A stretch of 64,000 nt of DNA, taken from Poriferisodalis sp965208485 (GTDB taxonomy: Bacteria; Actinomycetota; Acidimicrobiia; Acidimicrobiales; Poriferisodalaceae). The notes beneath the pieces were generated by a model that worked only from the letters and a program-made list of their open reading frames with translations, was not told where the DNA came from and did no database searches. A program made the translations under genes and the position numbers. Shown one piece after another: positions 1-8,776 of the stretch. The stretch lies in NCBI RefSeq assembly GCF_965208485.1, contig NZ_OZ242344.1:1798001-1862000 (forward strand), written 5' to 3'. How positions within the stretch are numbered: position 1 is the first letter of the stretch; every line of letters starts with the position of its first letter.

Positions 1-1062
1 ATCGGCGCTGCGCTCGTGGGCCACGATGCCGTCGAACAGCGGGCCGTCGACCAAGCGCTCATCGAGCTCGACGCCACTATGAACAAGGCTCGGCTCGGGG
101 CGAACGCCGTGCTGGCGGCCTCGCTGGCAACCGCCCATGCCGCCGCAGCGACGCTCGGCATATCCCTGTTCCGGCATGTGGGCGGCGCCAATGCGCATGT
201 GCTACCCACGCCGATGATGAATGTCATCAACGGCGGCTCCCACGCGGACAACAACGTGGACCTGCAGGAGTTCATGATCGTCCCGGTCGGAGCGGCGTCG
301 TTCTCCGAGGCCCTGCGATGGGGCACCGAGACCTACCACGCGCTGAGACAGGTGCTTCGCTCCCGGGGGCTGTCGACCGCCGTCGGCGACGAAGGCGGTT
401 TCGCACCCGACCTGGAATCCAACGAGGCTGCGCTGGCACTGCTGGTCGAGGCGATCGGCGAGGCCGGTTTCGAGCCCGGCACCGACATGGCGCTCGCCCT
501 CGACGTGGCATCGACCGAGTTCTACGACGACGGGATCTACCGTCTGGCCGGGGAAGGCCGGGAGCTCGACGCCGTCTCGTTCTCGGACTGCCTGGCCGAT
601 CTGTGCGACCGCTACCCGATCTGCTCGATCGAGGACGGCATGGCTGAAGACGACTGGGTGGGATGGTCGCGGCTCTCTGAGGGACTCGGCGACCGAGTCC
701 AACTGGTCGGCGACGACCTGTTCGTGACGAACATCGAACGGCTGGGGCGTGGCATCGCCGCCGGTGTCGCCAACAGCATTCTCGTCAAGGTCAACCAGAT
801 CGGCACGCTCAGCGAGACGCTGGACGCCGTAGACCTCGCGGCCCGCGCCGGCTACACCGCAGTGATGTCTCATCGTTCTGGCGAGACCGAGGACACCACC
901 ATCGCCGACCTTGCAGTCGCCACCAACTGCGGCCAGATCAAGACGGGCGCGCCGGCGCGCTCGGATCGGGTCGCCAAGTACAACCAGTTGCTGCGCATCG
1001 AAGAGGAGCTCGGCGAATTCGCTGTCTACCGGGGCGGCAATTCGCTGGCAGCGCACAGATGA
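1..1062 (+). CDS. eno: Enolase, 5' end outside the window
   Basis: Enolase interconverts 2-phosphoglycerate and phosphoenolpyruvate in cytoplasmic glycolysis. The frame is open from base 1 and gives about 353 residues of a family usually near 430, so roughly the first 70 residues lie upstream of the window. Signature stretches in order are LGANAVLAASLA, PMMNVINGGSHADN, GDEGGFAP, SIEDGMAEDDW, VGDDLFVTN, SHRSGETEDTTIADL and GQIKTGAPARSDRVAKYNQL, which carry the metal- and substrate-binding residues of the family. The GTG at 16 is internal and should not be used as a start. The last codon and stop overlap the next gene by 4 bp (ATGA), the eno-ftsB order common in actinobacteria. Identification is firm. 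Confidence 0.97.
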   Translation: MGAALVGHDAVEQRAVDQALIELDATMNKARLGANAVLAASLATAHAAAATLGISLFRHVGGANAHVLPTPMMNVINGGSHADNNVDLQEFMIVPVGAASFSEALRWGTETYHALRQVLRSRGLSTAVGDEGGFAPDLESNEAALALLVEAIGEAGFEPGTDMALALDVASTEFYDDGIYRLAGEGRELDAVSFSDCLADLCDRYPICSIEDGMAEDDWVGWSRLSEGLGDRVQLVGDDLFVTNIERLGRGIAAGVANSILVKVNQIGTLSETLDAVDLAARAGYTAVMSHRSGETEDTTIADLAVATNCGQIKTGAPARSDRVAKYNQLLRIEEELGEFAVYRGGNSLAAHR

Positions 1063-1454
1063 GCACCCCGGCAGACACACCAGTCGGGCGCCGCCCCCGC
1101 TCAGGACGGCGGGTGATGACGGTGCTCGTCGGCCTGGTCATCGTGGTGAGTGCGGTGGGACTCTTGGCGGTTCTGTTGTTTCCCTGGCAATTGCTCACCT
1201 CCCAGCGCCGCAGCATCGCTCACGCAGAAGAGACGCTGGCGCGGTTGCAGGCTGAGACATCCCACCTGTCTGAGCGTGTCGCCGACGCCAAGGATCCGGT
1301 CGTCGTGGCACGGATTGCACGTGAGCAGTTCTCGCTCGTGCGCGAAGGGGACATTCTCTACCGATTGAACGTGGACCCTGCCGATGATGTGGTCGACCTG
1401 CCGTCGGCATGGCCGCTGCCAGGCGTGGCGTACCTGCTCGGCGACCGTGACTAG
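1059..1454 (+). CDS. FtsB/DivIC-type septum formation initiator
   Basis: Small bitopic division protein, 131 residues. A basic cytoplasmic N-terminus is followed by one membrane segment (about residues 19-42) and a predicted coiled coil (about 47-77, heptad-like LARLQAETSHLSERV). Then comes the conserved DP..VVARIAREQFSLVREGD block seen in actinobacterial members. In this family the protein joins FtsL and FtsQ in the divisome. The ATG overlaps the enolase stop (ATGA), so translation is probably coupled. The stop codon shares the palindrome CTAG (1451-1454) with the stop of the convergent TetR gene, leaving no room for a conventional terminator between them. Confidence 0.9.
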   Translation: MSTPADTPVGRRPRSGRRVMTVLVGLVIVVSAVGLLAVLLFPWQLLTSQRRSIAHAEETLARLQAETSHLSERVADAKDPVVVARIAREQFSLVREGDILYRLNVDPADDVVDLPSAWPLPGVAYLLGDRD

Positions 1455-2038
1455 TCAGTCATGATCCTCAACGCGCGTCCGATGATGGCATCGCGGTGTG
1501 CATCAGGATCCACGCCGCGCTGCTCGAGCGAGAGCCGTATCGTGCCCACGGCGGCCGCGGCCCGGATGCGATCGGCGACATCTGCCGAGGATCCGGTCAG
1601 CCAGGCGAACAGGGTCCCAGCTTGCGCTCGCAGCCGCTGACCGACGGCACTCTTCTGCACGTCGACGTCGTCGGCAACGAGCCGGAACACGACAATGTCT
1701 CGCGCCAGCAAGTCGAAGTACCGATCGAGAATTTCCCGCAGCATCTCCGGCGTCTGCACAAGTTCCGCCATCCGGGCGATCATGGCCTCGCCGTCACGTT
1801 CCATCGGGGCCAGCACCCCGGCGAGCACGTCTTCCTTGCCCGTGAAGTGGTAGTAGAGCGCCGCCGGCGTCAGGCCGAGTCCCGACGTGACCTGCCGGAC
1901 GGAGGTGCCGCGGTATCCCTGCCGCGAGAACAGATCTCGAGCGCGCCGCAAGATGAGATCCCGTGTGTCCGGGGGCGCAGTCTCGCTCACGCTCTCCCGC
2001 GGGTCGCCGGGACCCGCGACGGCCTCGGAGGTCGCCAC
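1451..2038 (-). CDS. TetR/AcrR family transcriptional regulator
   Basis: Predicted DNA-binding repressor of 195 residues. Residues about 24-72 form the TetR helix-turn-helix (ILRRARDLFSRQGYRGTSV through GLTPAALYYHFTGKEDVL). The rest is a helical ligand domain whose effector cannot be read from sequence. The GTG at 2038 is chosen because a TANNNT box (TAGTTT, at 2050-2045 on this strand) sits exactly 6 nt before it, a leaderless arrangement. An ATG two bases upstream is out of frame. The gene is divergent from coxS/coxM-like genes starting at 2213, so control of those genes is a reasonable but unproven guess. Confidence 0.92.
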   Translation of the reverse strand: MATSEAVAGPGDPRESVSETAPPDTRDLILRRARDLFSRQGYRGTSVRQVTSGLGLTPAALYYHFTGKEDVLAGVLAPMERDGEAMIARMAELVQTPEMLREILDRYFDLLARDIVVFRLVADDVDVQKSAVGQRLRAQAGTLFAWLTGSSADVADRIRAAAAVGTIRLSLEQRGVDPDAHRDAIIGRALRIMTD

Positions 2039-2044
2039 ATCGTC

Positions 2045-2050
2045 AAACTA
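2045..2050 (-). promoter_or_regulatory. Putative -10 box of the TetR gene (leaderless)
   Basis: TAGTTT on the minus strand, followed by 6 nt and then the GTG start. It matches the TANNNT-N6-RTG spacing found at five other genes in the window. No clear -35 hexamer was seen. Confidence 0.45.
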
Positions 2051-2212
2051 CTGCTGCCGTCCAGTGCCCGGTGTCCCCGTGTCGGCGCGTCGCTGCCGCA
2101 TGGTGCATGATGGTGGCCGCTCAGCCCGCGGGCTGAGCGTACAGATGCCCAGCCTGACGGCCGACAGATACCCTGCTCGGCCTGACAGCCGACGAAGACG
2201 GGAGAGGTCATA

Positions 2213-2683
2213 GTGGAGATCAGCGTCACGGTGAACGGCGAGACGCGTACCGGCGAAGTCGAGCCGCGCACGCTGCTCGTGTACTGGCTGCGGGATGACC
2301 TGCGGCTGACAGGAACCAACGTGGGCTGCGACACGTCCTCGTGCGGGGCCTGCACGGTGCATGTGAACGGCGAATCGGTGAAGTCGTGCACGATGCTGGC
2401 GGTGCAGGCCGACGGCGAGGACATCCTGACGATCGAAGGCTTGGCGCCGTCGGAGGACGAACTGCACCCCATGCAGGAGGCCTTCCGGCAGAACCACGGC
2501 CTGCAGTGCGGCTACTGCACACCGGGCATGGTCATGGCAGCGGTCTCGCTGCTCGAGGAGAACCCCAGTCCGACAGAGCGGGAAGTACGCCTCGGCCTGG
2601 AAGGGAACCTGTGTCGCTGCACGGGGTATCACAACATCGTCAAGTCGGTGCTGGCCTGCGCGGCCGGCGAGACATCGGCCTGA
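2213..2683 (+). CDS. 2Fe-2S subunit of a xanthine-dehydrogenase/CO-dehydrogenase family enzyme (coxS-like)
   Basis: Small iron-sulfur subunit of the molybdenum hydroxylase family, which passes electrons from a molybdopterin subunit to a FAD subunit. The plant-ferredoxin-type cluster ligands are Cys39, Cys44, Cys47 and Cys59. The second, helical 2Fe-2S domain has Cys99 and Cys102 (QCGYC) and Cys134 and Cys136 (CRC). Its length of 156 residues is normal. The start is a GTG preceded by GGGAGAGG. It is followed 13 bp later by the FAD subunit. The catalytic large subunit (coxL type) is absent from the window, so the substrate cannot be named. Confidence 0.93.
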   Translation: MEISVTVNGETRTGEVEPRTLLVYWLRDDLRLTGTNVGCDTSSCGACTVHVNGESVKSCTMLAVQADGEDILTIEGLAPSEDELHPMQEAFRQNHGLQCGYCTPGMVMAAVSLLEENPSPTEREVRLGLEGNLCRCTGYHNIVKSVLACAAGETSA

Positions 2684-2696
2684 GGGGAGCACGGCA

Positions 2697-3524
2697 ATGA
2701 TTCCTGCAGCATTCGACTACGAACGGGCGGGTTCCGCCGCCGAGGCCATCGCACTGCTCGGCGAGCACGGCGACGAAGCCAAGCTGCTGGCGGGCGGCCA
2801 TTCGCTGCTGCCGATGATGAAGCTGCGCTTGGCGGTGCCCAGCGTGGTCGTCGACATCGGCCGCGTGACCGACCTCAGCTACATCAACGACGGCGGCGAC
2901 CACATCGCCATCGGCGCCCTGACCCGGCACCGCGCGCTGGAGACCAGCGACCTGCTGGCAGCCGAGTGCCCCCTGCTGGGGCATGTGGCAGGGGAGGTGG
3001 GCGACCCCCAGGTCCGCCACCGCGGCACGCTCGGCGGCTCGCTGGCGCACTCCGATCCTGCTTCGGATCTTCCCGCAGCGGTTCTGGCGCTGGGCGGCAC
3101 GCTCGTGGCCCAAGGACCCGGCGGCACTCGTGAGATAGCCGCCGGCGACTTCTTCACCGGCTACTTCGAATCGGCCTTGGCCGACGACGAGATGCTCACC
3201 GAGATCCGGGTGCCGAAGGCGCCCGGCGCTGGCTGGAACTACCAGAAGTTCAACCGGCGGGCCCAGGACTGGGCGATCGTAGGCGCAGCCGCGGTGACGG
3301 TGAACGGCGGCACCAACGTGGCACTGGTGAACATGGGCTCGACGCCGCTGCGTGCCAGCGCGACCGAGGCCGCGCTGGCCGGCGGCGCGTCGGCTGCAGA
3401 AGCTGCAGAGCAGGCCGCCGAGGGCGCCGATGCCCCCACCGACCTGAACGCCGCGCCGGACTACCGCAACCACCTCGCCCGTGTGCTCACCCGGCGGGCG
3501 CTCGAAGCGGCCGGCGTCTCCTAA
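2697..3524 (+). CDS. FAD-binding medium subunit of a molybdenum hydroxylase (coxM-like)
   Basis: FAD subunit of 275 residues. The N-terminal FAD-binding signature LLAGGHSLLPMMKLRLA and the later IGALTRHRALE and RGTLGGSLAHSDPASDLP blocks are those of the CO-dehydrogenase flavoprotein family. A C-terminal cluster domain follows. A GGGGAGCA ribosome site lies a few bases before the ATG. It forms an apparent two-gene operon with the 2Fe-2S subunit. A large molybdopterin subunit should complete the enzyme but neither neighbour encodes it. The next gene downstream is convergent. It may work with a large subunit encoded elsewhere or may be an orphan remnant of a three-gene set. Confidence 0.93.
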   Translation: MIPAAFDYERAGSAAEAIALLGEHGDEAKLLAGGHSLLPMMKLRLAVPSVVVDIGRVTDLSYINDGGDHIAIGALTRHRALETSDLLAAECPLLGHVAGEVGDPQVRHRGTLGGSLAHSDPASDLPAAVLALGGTLVAQGPGGTREIAAGDFFTGYFESALADDEMLTEIRVPKAPGAGWNYQKFNRRAQDWAIVGAAAVTVNGGTNVALVNMGSTPLRASATEAALAGGASAAEAAEQAAEGADAPTDLNAAPDYRNHLARVLTRRALEAAGVS

Positions 3525-3627
3525 CCCGACTCGTCGCCCAATTCGTCGCTACAGGCCGGCGGCTGCCGGCTGGAGTTGATCGCAGCTCGGCGCGAGCCGG
3601 CCGCGCTCAACGGCTCAGGCGCGGTGC

Positions 3628-4371
3628 TCAGTCGAGCAGCCCGGTGGATTGGCCACCGTCGATGAGCAGGCCGGTGCCCGTAATGAACTTGGCCTGCTCG
3701 CTGCACAGGAACGCGACTGCGGCGCCGAAGTCGTCGCAGTCGCCGCAGACGTTCATCGGGTTGCTCTTGGCGGCCTGTTCCTGGTCCATCATCTTGGCCA
3801 CGCGGTCGCTCCAGTGGGTGCCCGGCTGAGCCGAGTTCACGGTCACACCGGTCGGGGCCAGTTCCCGGGCAGTGAGCTTGAGGAAGCTGGTCAGCCCGGC
3901 CCGCGCCACTGAGCTGGCGAGCAGGAACGGAATCGGCTGCTTCACGCCCACGCTGGTGATGGCGCACACCCGGCCCCAGCCACGATCACGCATCGGCGGG
4001 ATGGCGACCCGGCACATCTCGATCATGGCCTTGCAGTTCATGTCGAAGGCCATCTGATAGGCATCGATCTCGGTGGTGTCGAACATGCCGGGCGGCGGCC
4101 CTCCGGCGTTGGTGACCAGGATGTCCACCGAACCCAGGCCCTCGATGGCTTGGGACACGAAGCTGCGTCCTTCGGCGGGGTTGGCAAGGTCGGCTGTAAC
4201 GGTCAGCACCTCGCCGTCGATCTGACCTGCAGCGGCCGCCAGCCGCTCCGGATCCCGGCCGCAAATCGCCACCCGCACACCCTCGGCCGCCAGTGCCTTC
4301 GCCGAGCCGAGTCCCAGCCCTGCCGAGCCCGCAGCGACTGCCGCGGTGCGTCCCGCAATTCCCAAGTCCAT
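3628..4371 (-). CDS. Short-chain dehydrogenase/reductase family protein, atypical active site
   Basis: SDR of 247 residues. The start MDLGIAGRTAAV is chosen over upstream in-frame codons because SDRs begin just before the nucleotide-binding strand. The glycine motif is AAGSAGLGLG (about 13-22) and NAGG follows near residue 89. The usual Tyr-x3-Lys pair is not visible: the segment after ITSVGVKQ reads LLASSVARAG where most SDRs have YxASKAA. This resembles an FabG-like subgroup lacking that pair, so reductase activity should not be assumed. The C-terminus (GTGLLIDGGQSTG) is typical. No operon partner is evident. Confidence 0.85.
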   Translation of the reverse strand: MDLGIAGRTAAVAAGSAGLGLGSAKALAAEGVRVAICGRDPERLAAAAGQIDGEVLTVTADLANPAEGRSFVSQAIEGLGSVDILVTNAGGPPPGMFDTTEIDAYQMAFDMNCKAMIEMCRVAIPPMRDRGWGRVCAITSVGVKQPIPFLLASSVARAGLTSFLKLTARELAPTGVTVNSAQPGTHWSDRVAKMMDQEQAAKSNPMNVCGDCDDFGAAVAFLCSEQAKFITGTGLLIDGGQSTGLLD

Positions 4372-4599
4372 CGCCCGTCCCCATGTCTCGTCGAGCCGGA
4401 TCGGCCAGCCCATCTGTGGTTGCCCGGAACCGCAACGCGTCCGTGCCAGAACGTTACAGAGGCATTGGTCGGCGAGCGAGAGGACCGTGTGTGAGGCATG
4501 GGCCGTGCTGGCCAAGGGGCCTGGTTGCCGACGGGCGGAGGCTGCGGCGCGGTATACCCGTTGTTGCTGGCAATCGGACTGACAGGAGCCTTCGCGCAA

Positions 4600-5607
4600 A
4601 TGACCAATCGATTTGTTGCAGTGGCGGCGTTTTGCGCGCTTGCACTGTCGGCGCTGTCGCTGTTCGTCGCGTTGAGCGCGACTGGCGACCAGACGCCGGC
4701 TGTCTCGCCGGTCCCGCCGTCGTCGAGCGTTCCTCCGGATACCGATGACAGCAGCGATGCGGAGGTTGCCGCCGAGTCCGCGGCGACCACCGAAGCGCCT
4801 CTGTCGCCGGAGACTGTGCCGTCGGTGACCGCGACCTCGGCGTCACCAGCGAGCGACGCCGGTCAGCCGGCTGTCTCGCCGGTGCCCGACGATGCGCTGC
4901 CAGGCACGCCCGCGGCGTTCGGCCCAGCGGAGGGCACCCGGCTCGGCGTCGTCGGCGTCACCCACGACGATTGGCTCAACCTGCGCGAGGTGCCCAACGG
5001 GACGATCGCGGCAACTCTGTCGATCCGCATCGGCAATTCCGCCGCGGAAGGACCCTCGCTGCTCGTGCAGGGACCCGATGCCGTCGGCCATCTCGCGACG
5101 CTCGACATCGTGGGACTCATCGCGACCGGCCGCACACGCGACCTGGCGACCTCCACCTGGCACGAGATCCAGGCCGGCCCGGTGACCGGCTGGGCCAGCA
5201 GCAACTATCTGGCGCCGTTCGCGTCAGGGCAGCGTCACGACGTCACCGCAGAAGTGCTTCTCGGCCTCAGCGCCGACGCCGAGGCAGCCACGCTGCACGA
5301 GCTGACCGACGCAGTCGTCGCGCAGTACGCCTCCGCGGCCGATCCGGTTTCCCGCGTCAGGACCGTCGCGCCGCCCAGCACCCTCGAAGGAGTCATCGAA
5401 GTGGCCGTCGATGTCGTCGGGCAGCCCGACGACTCGGTGCGCGGCTACCGGCTGTACATCGACGTCGACGCCGCAGGCGACTGGATGGCTGCCAACACCG
5501 ACGGCGACCTCGCCACCGACGCTGGGCCGTACACCCTGCGCCAAGTCTCGGCGACGACCCTGTGCTACAGCCATCGGGGCGTCAGCGACGACGGTCTCTG
5601 CAACTGA
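4600..5607 (+). CDS. Secreted or anchored protein with an SH3-like domain
   Basis: Hypothetical exported protein of 335 residues. The ATG at 4600 follows CAGGAG and starts a hydrophobic segment (about residues 4-24) that fits a signal peptide or anchor. Residues about 25-105 are a Ser/Pro/Thr/Ala-rich linker with two copies of the motif AVSPVP. Residues about 115-190 (VGVTHDDWLNLREVPNG then ending GPVTGWASSNYLAPF) look like a bacterial SH3 domain, often a cell-wall-binding module. The C-terminal 130 residues have no recognised family and end in a pair of cysteines (TLCYSHRGVSDDGLCN). An in-frame start exists at 4498 but would place 34 odd residues before the signal segment. Confidence 0.75.
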   Translation: MTNRFVAVAAFCALALSALSLFVALSATGDQTPAVSPVPPSSSVPPDTDDSSDAEVAAESAATTEAPLSPETVPSVTATSASPASDAGQPAVSPVPDDALPGTPAAFGPAEGTRLGVVGVTHDDWLNLREVPNGTIAATLSIRIGNSAAEGPSLLVQGPDAVGHLATLDIVGLIATGRTRDLATSTWHEIQAGPVTGWASSNYLAPFASGQRHDVTAEVLLGLSADAEAATLHELTDAVVAQYASAADPVSRVRTVAPPSTLEGVIEVAVDVVGQPDDSVRGYRLYIDVDAAGDWMAANTDGDLATDAGPYTLRQVSATTLCYSHRGVSDDGLCN

Positions 5608-6019
5608 TTCTCGAGCGGCCTGCAGGCCAGGGGACAATCGGGCAGTGACGGCAGGACGGGATCTCGGGGGTGCTGCGATGAGCGAACCTGCGGAGTCAGG
5701 CACTGAACCGGCCGCCTCGGGCCACTGCCTGTGCGGCGCCGTGACGTCGAACGCCTTGCGGCAGGGGTCCGACTGCCACACCGATCCTCCCGAACCGGGG
5801 CAACAACACGCCTCCGATTCTGGGGGATCCCTGCCTACGCCACCGGCACCCTCACCGACCTGCTCCACGCGCAAATGCGAAGCGCCGCTTTGAGACCGAC
5901 GACGCGCCGGAACGGCAGGTAGCCGGTGCCATCGTCGGCTGGCTCGGCGATACCAAGAAGACCTGAGCAGGCCAAGACTGTCTTGCGGTCTGTCTCTTTG
6001 ACAGTCCCATGGGAAAGGC
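5608..6019 (+). other. 412-bp stretch with only gene debris
   Basis: Between the SH3 protein and the convergent acyl-CoA dehydrogenase I see a GFA-like fragment (5678-5893, listed separately). Near 5890-5966, in another frame, an open tail reads FETDDAPERQVAGAIVGWLG, like the C-terminus of some lost enzyme. A perfect palindrome GGCCTGCAGGCC lies near 5617. No intact gene was found. Confidence 0.4.
5678..5893 (+). pseudogene. Possible remnant of a GFA-family (glutathione-dependent formaldehyde-activating-like) gene
   Basis: An ATG-initiated frame of 71 residues begins with a stretch ending GHCLCGAVTS. This resembles the first zinc-ligand motif of GFA-family proteins. The remaining sequence is Pro/Ser-rich with no family pattern, and full GFA proteins are near 120-150 residues. 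Other frames across the same DNA look partly coding (RLRFWGIPAYATGTLTDLLHA), so I read it as frameshifted debris rather than a working gene. The family match rests on one short motif and is weak. Confidence 0.3.
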
Positions 6020-7237
6020 TCAGTCGAGCAATGCCCGGCTGATCACGACGTCCTGGATCTCCGTCGCCCCGTCCACGTAATGCGTCAGACGCGACGCCGC
6101 CAAGTGCCGTGGCAGCGGATGGTCCCTGCGCGCACCGACGGCACCCATCACCTGCATGCAATCCGCCAGCCGACGCTCCGCCGCGCGTGTCGCGAACTTC
6201 TTGGCGTGAGCGGCGGCGACGGCTGCCGGCCGGCCTTCGGCGACAGCCAGCGCCGCCCGGTACGTCAGCAGACGCGCTGCCTCGAGATCGGTAGCGACAT
6301 CAGCCAGCGTGAACCGGACGCCTTGCAGGTCAGCGACACGGCCGCCGAATGCCTGACGCTGGCGCACATAGTCAATGGCCGCCGCCAGCCCAGTGCGCAT
6401 CATGCCGCAGCACATCGCCGCGACCAGCACCCGGGCGATGTCGATGCCTTCCATCGCGGCAACGAACCCTTCGCCGAGGGGCACCATCACCTCGGCATCG
6501 GAGACCCGGCACTCGTCGAAGCGGATCTCGTTGGTGCCGATGCCGTGGGCGCCGATGAGCTCGTAGCCGTCGGTCCGCTCGATGCCGTCAGTGCTGCTGT
6601 CGACGAGGAACGTCATGATGCCCCGGTGTCCCGCTGCGGGATCGGCCTGCGCGTACACCGACATCACGTCGGCCGCCGTGCCATTGCTGACCCACGCCTT
6701 GCGACCGTCGATGACCCACTCGTCACGGTCGCGACGCGCTGTCGTAGTGATCTTGGCGGCATCGCTGCCGACGCCGGGCTCCGTCAAGAGGAAAGCGCCG
6801 AGCCGCTCGCCCGAGACCAACGGCCCCAGTGCCCGCTCCCGCATCTCCGCGGGGGCATGCCTGCTCACCGCACCCGCCAGATTGTTGTGACAGACGAGCA
6901 CGAATGCGATGGCGAAGTCGGCCGCGGCCACCTCTTCGAGCACCCGTGCCAGCCCGACCTGACTCAGCCCCGAACCACCATCGGCAACGGGCACGAGCAA
7001 CCCGCACAGCTGTTCTTCCGCCGCGCTCTGAAATGCCTCAGCCGCGAAGCGGCGTTCACGCTCCCAGGACTCGGCGTGCGGCGCGACCGCGGAGCTGGCC
7101 CATGCCGCCGCCCGATCCACCACCTCCTGGTCGGCCGCACTCACCGCAGCGTCTGCCACCTCCGGCATCAGTTCGTGTGCCAGCTCCGTCGGGGGCATGG
7201 CGTCAGAGTCGATCGCAGCAGAGGTCATGGCCCGCAT
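6020..7237 (-). CDS. Acyl-CoA dehydrogenase family protein
   Basis: FAD-dependent dehydrogenase of 405 residues, of the type that introduces the alpha-beta double bond in acyl-CoA. The N-terminal helical domain, the middle motif FLLTEPGVGSDAA and the C-terminal FAD-contacting region (VRQRQAFGGRVADLQGVRFTLADV) are clear. In many family members the catalytic base is the Glu of a YEG(T/A)-x-E-I-Q motif. Here the matching stretch is HYVDGATEIQ, with Asp at that place. This may be a conservative swap or a subgroup whose base lies elsewhere. The gene is divergent from the broken CoA-transferase at 7385, suggesting they once served one acyl-CoA pathway. Confidence 0.9.
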   Translation of the reverse strand: MRAMTSAAIDSDAMPPTELAHELMPEVADAAVSAADQEVVDRAAAWASSAVAPHAESWERERRFAAEAFQSAAEEQLCGLLVPVADGGSGLSQVGLARVLEEVAAADFAIAFVLVCHNNLAGAVSRHAPAEMRERALGPLVSGERLGAFLLTEPGVGSDAAKITTTARRDRDEWVIDGRKAWVSNGTAADVMSVYAQADPAAGHRGIMTFLVDSSTDGIERTDGYELIGAHGIGTNEIRFDECRVSDAEVMVPLGEGFVAAMEGIDIARVLVAAMCCGMMRTGLAAAIDYVRQRQAFGGRVADLQGVRFTLADVATDLEAARLLTYRAALAVAEGRPAAVAAAHAKKFATRAAERRLADCMQVMGAVGARRDHPLPRHLAASRLTHYVDGATEIQDVVISRALLD

Positions 7238-7384
7238 CTTGCCATTCGAATGCCGCGCCCATCTCGGAGCAGACGGCGCGACCTGTCAGACGGGGCCGAC
7301 GATCAGCGGCGCCACGCCGGGCCGCCGTACAGTTCGCCAACCGGTCGGCTACCAGGCCGCCGGGTGCCGAGAAGGGCTGCCGAG

Positions 7385-8690
7385 ATGAATCCAGACCGCC
7401 CCTCCGCGCGCCAAGGCAATCGTGCCGGTGTCCAGCTCGGCATCGACGAGGCGACCGGGCGCATCGGGCGCAGGGCACGCGTCTATGTCGCACAGGACTC
7501 TGCGGCCCCCTACGGCCTGCTCGCTGCCATTGACGCGGCGCACGACCGCTTCGCAGAGCTCGAGTTCGTCAGCGCCTTCCTGCTGGATCGGCCCGCACCT
7601 CTGGATCATCTCGGCAACCCGTTCCGCTGGACGTCGCTTCAGCCGAGCGGGACTCTGCGCGACGCACTCGACAGCCCGCATTTCGGCGTGGTCCCAGCCC
7701 GCTACTCGGACATCACCGGCCTCGTGGGACCCGGCGGCGGCTTGGAGGCCGACGTTCTGCTCTGCCAGGCCAACCCGCCTGACGTAGGCGGCCGTATGAG
7801 CCTCGGCACGGGCGTCGGCGGTCACGTCGACCTGCTGCGATCCACCCCGCTGGTGATCGCGCAGGTGAACCCTCACATGCCGTACGTGCACGGCGAGGGG
7901 AATGCCACCGCACCGACTTTGACGGGCTCGTTGAAGTCGACGAACCGCTGCCTGAGCTGGCGCCGCCGTAGTCGATGAGACCGCAGCCGCGATTGCGGCC
8001 CACGTCGGCCAGTTCATCGGCGACGGGACGACGCTGCAGTTCGGGATCGGTTCCATCCCCGATGCGGTGCTCTCGAGCCTGACCGACCGCCGGCATCTCG
8101 GCCTGCACGGCGGCATGATCAACGACGCCTGCATCGATCTCATCGACAGCGGTGCGGTGGACAACCGTCACAAGGGACCGGTCGGCGACGGTGTCAGCGT
8201 CGCCGCAGAGGTGATGGGCACGCGCCGCCTCTACGACTGGGTCGACGGCAATCCGGCGGTGCAGCTCGTGAACGGCGCGTTGAGCCACGGCATCGAAGGC
8301 ATCGCCCAGATTCGCAACTTCGTGGCACTGCAATCGACCGTGCAGATGGCCCTCGACGGCTCGGCCAACTCCGAAATGATCGCTGGCCGCTACATCTCCG
8401 GACCCGGCGGGGCGCCCGACTTCGCATTCGGCGCCTGTGTAGCGACCGGCGGCCGGTCCATCGTCGCCATGCCGTCCACCGCAGCCAGCGGACGCATCTC
8501 GCGCATCGTGCAGCGCCTCGAAGCGGGCGCTCCCACGACATTGCCGGCGTACACGGCCGACATCGTGGCGACCGAGTTCGGTGCGGTGGAGCTGCGCGGC
8601 CGCTCGCTCGACGAGCGAGCGGAGCTGCTCATCTCCATAGCCCACCCCGACTTCCGCGACGGCCTGAGCGGTGGGGCACAGATGTCATAG
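7385..8690 (+). pseudogene. Acetyl-CoA hydrolase/4-hydroxybutyrate CoA-transferase family, two frameshifts
   Basis: Taken together the frames give about 435 residues, a normal length for this family. The first part runs from the ATG at 7385 to HMPYVHGEGN near 7903. The reading then moves to a second frame (DFDGLVEVDEPLPELAPP, about 7912-7967) and near 7970 to a third (VVDETAAAIAAHVGQFIG onward) through to the stop. Both steps fit single-base losses. Where AbfT-type transferases have the catalytic Glu in GIHTE, this copy reads GLHGG, so even a repaired protein may not use a glutamyl-CoA intermediate. GIGSIPDAVLSSL and VATEFGAVELRGRS are recognisable. Either a true pseudogene or read errors. 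Confidence 0.8.
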
Positions 8691-8776
8691 CGGCGGAGGC
8701 GACAGGGAACTCTGCGAGGTTGGAACCTGCCGGATTCCCGGAGCAGAGGGTCCTGCCGCCTCTGCCGCGGGCGCAA

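Noticed and set aside
6080..7978. A 632-codon frame opposite the acyl-CoA dehydrogenase
   Set aside because: It is mostly antisense of a well-recognised gene; only its last 200 codons (from 7385) belong to the CoA-transferase.
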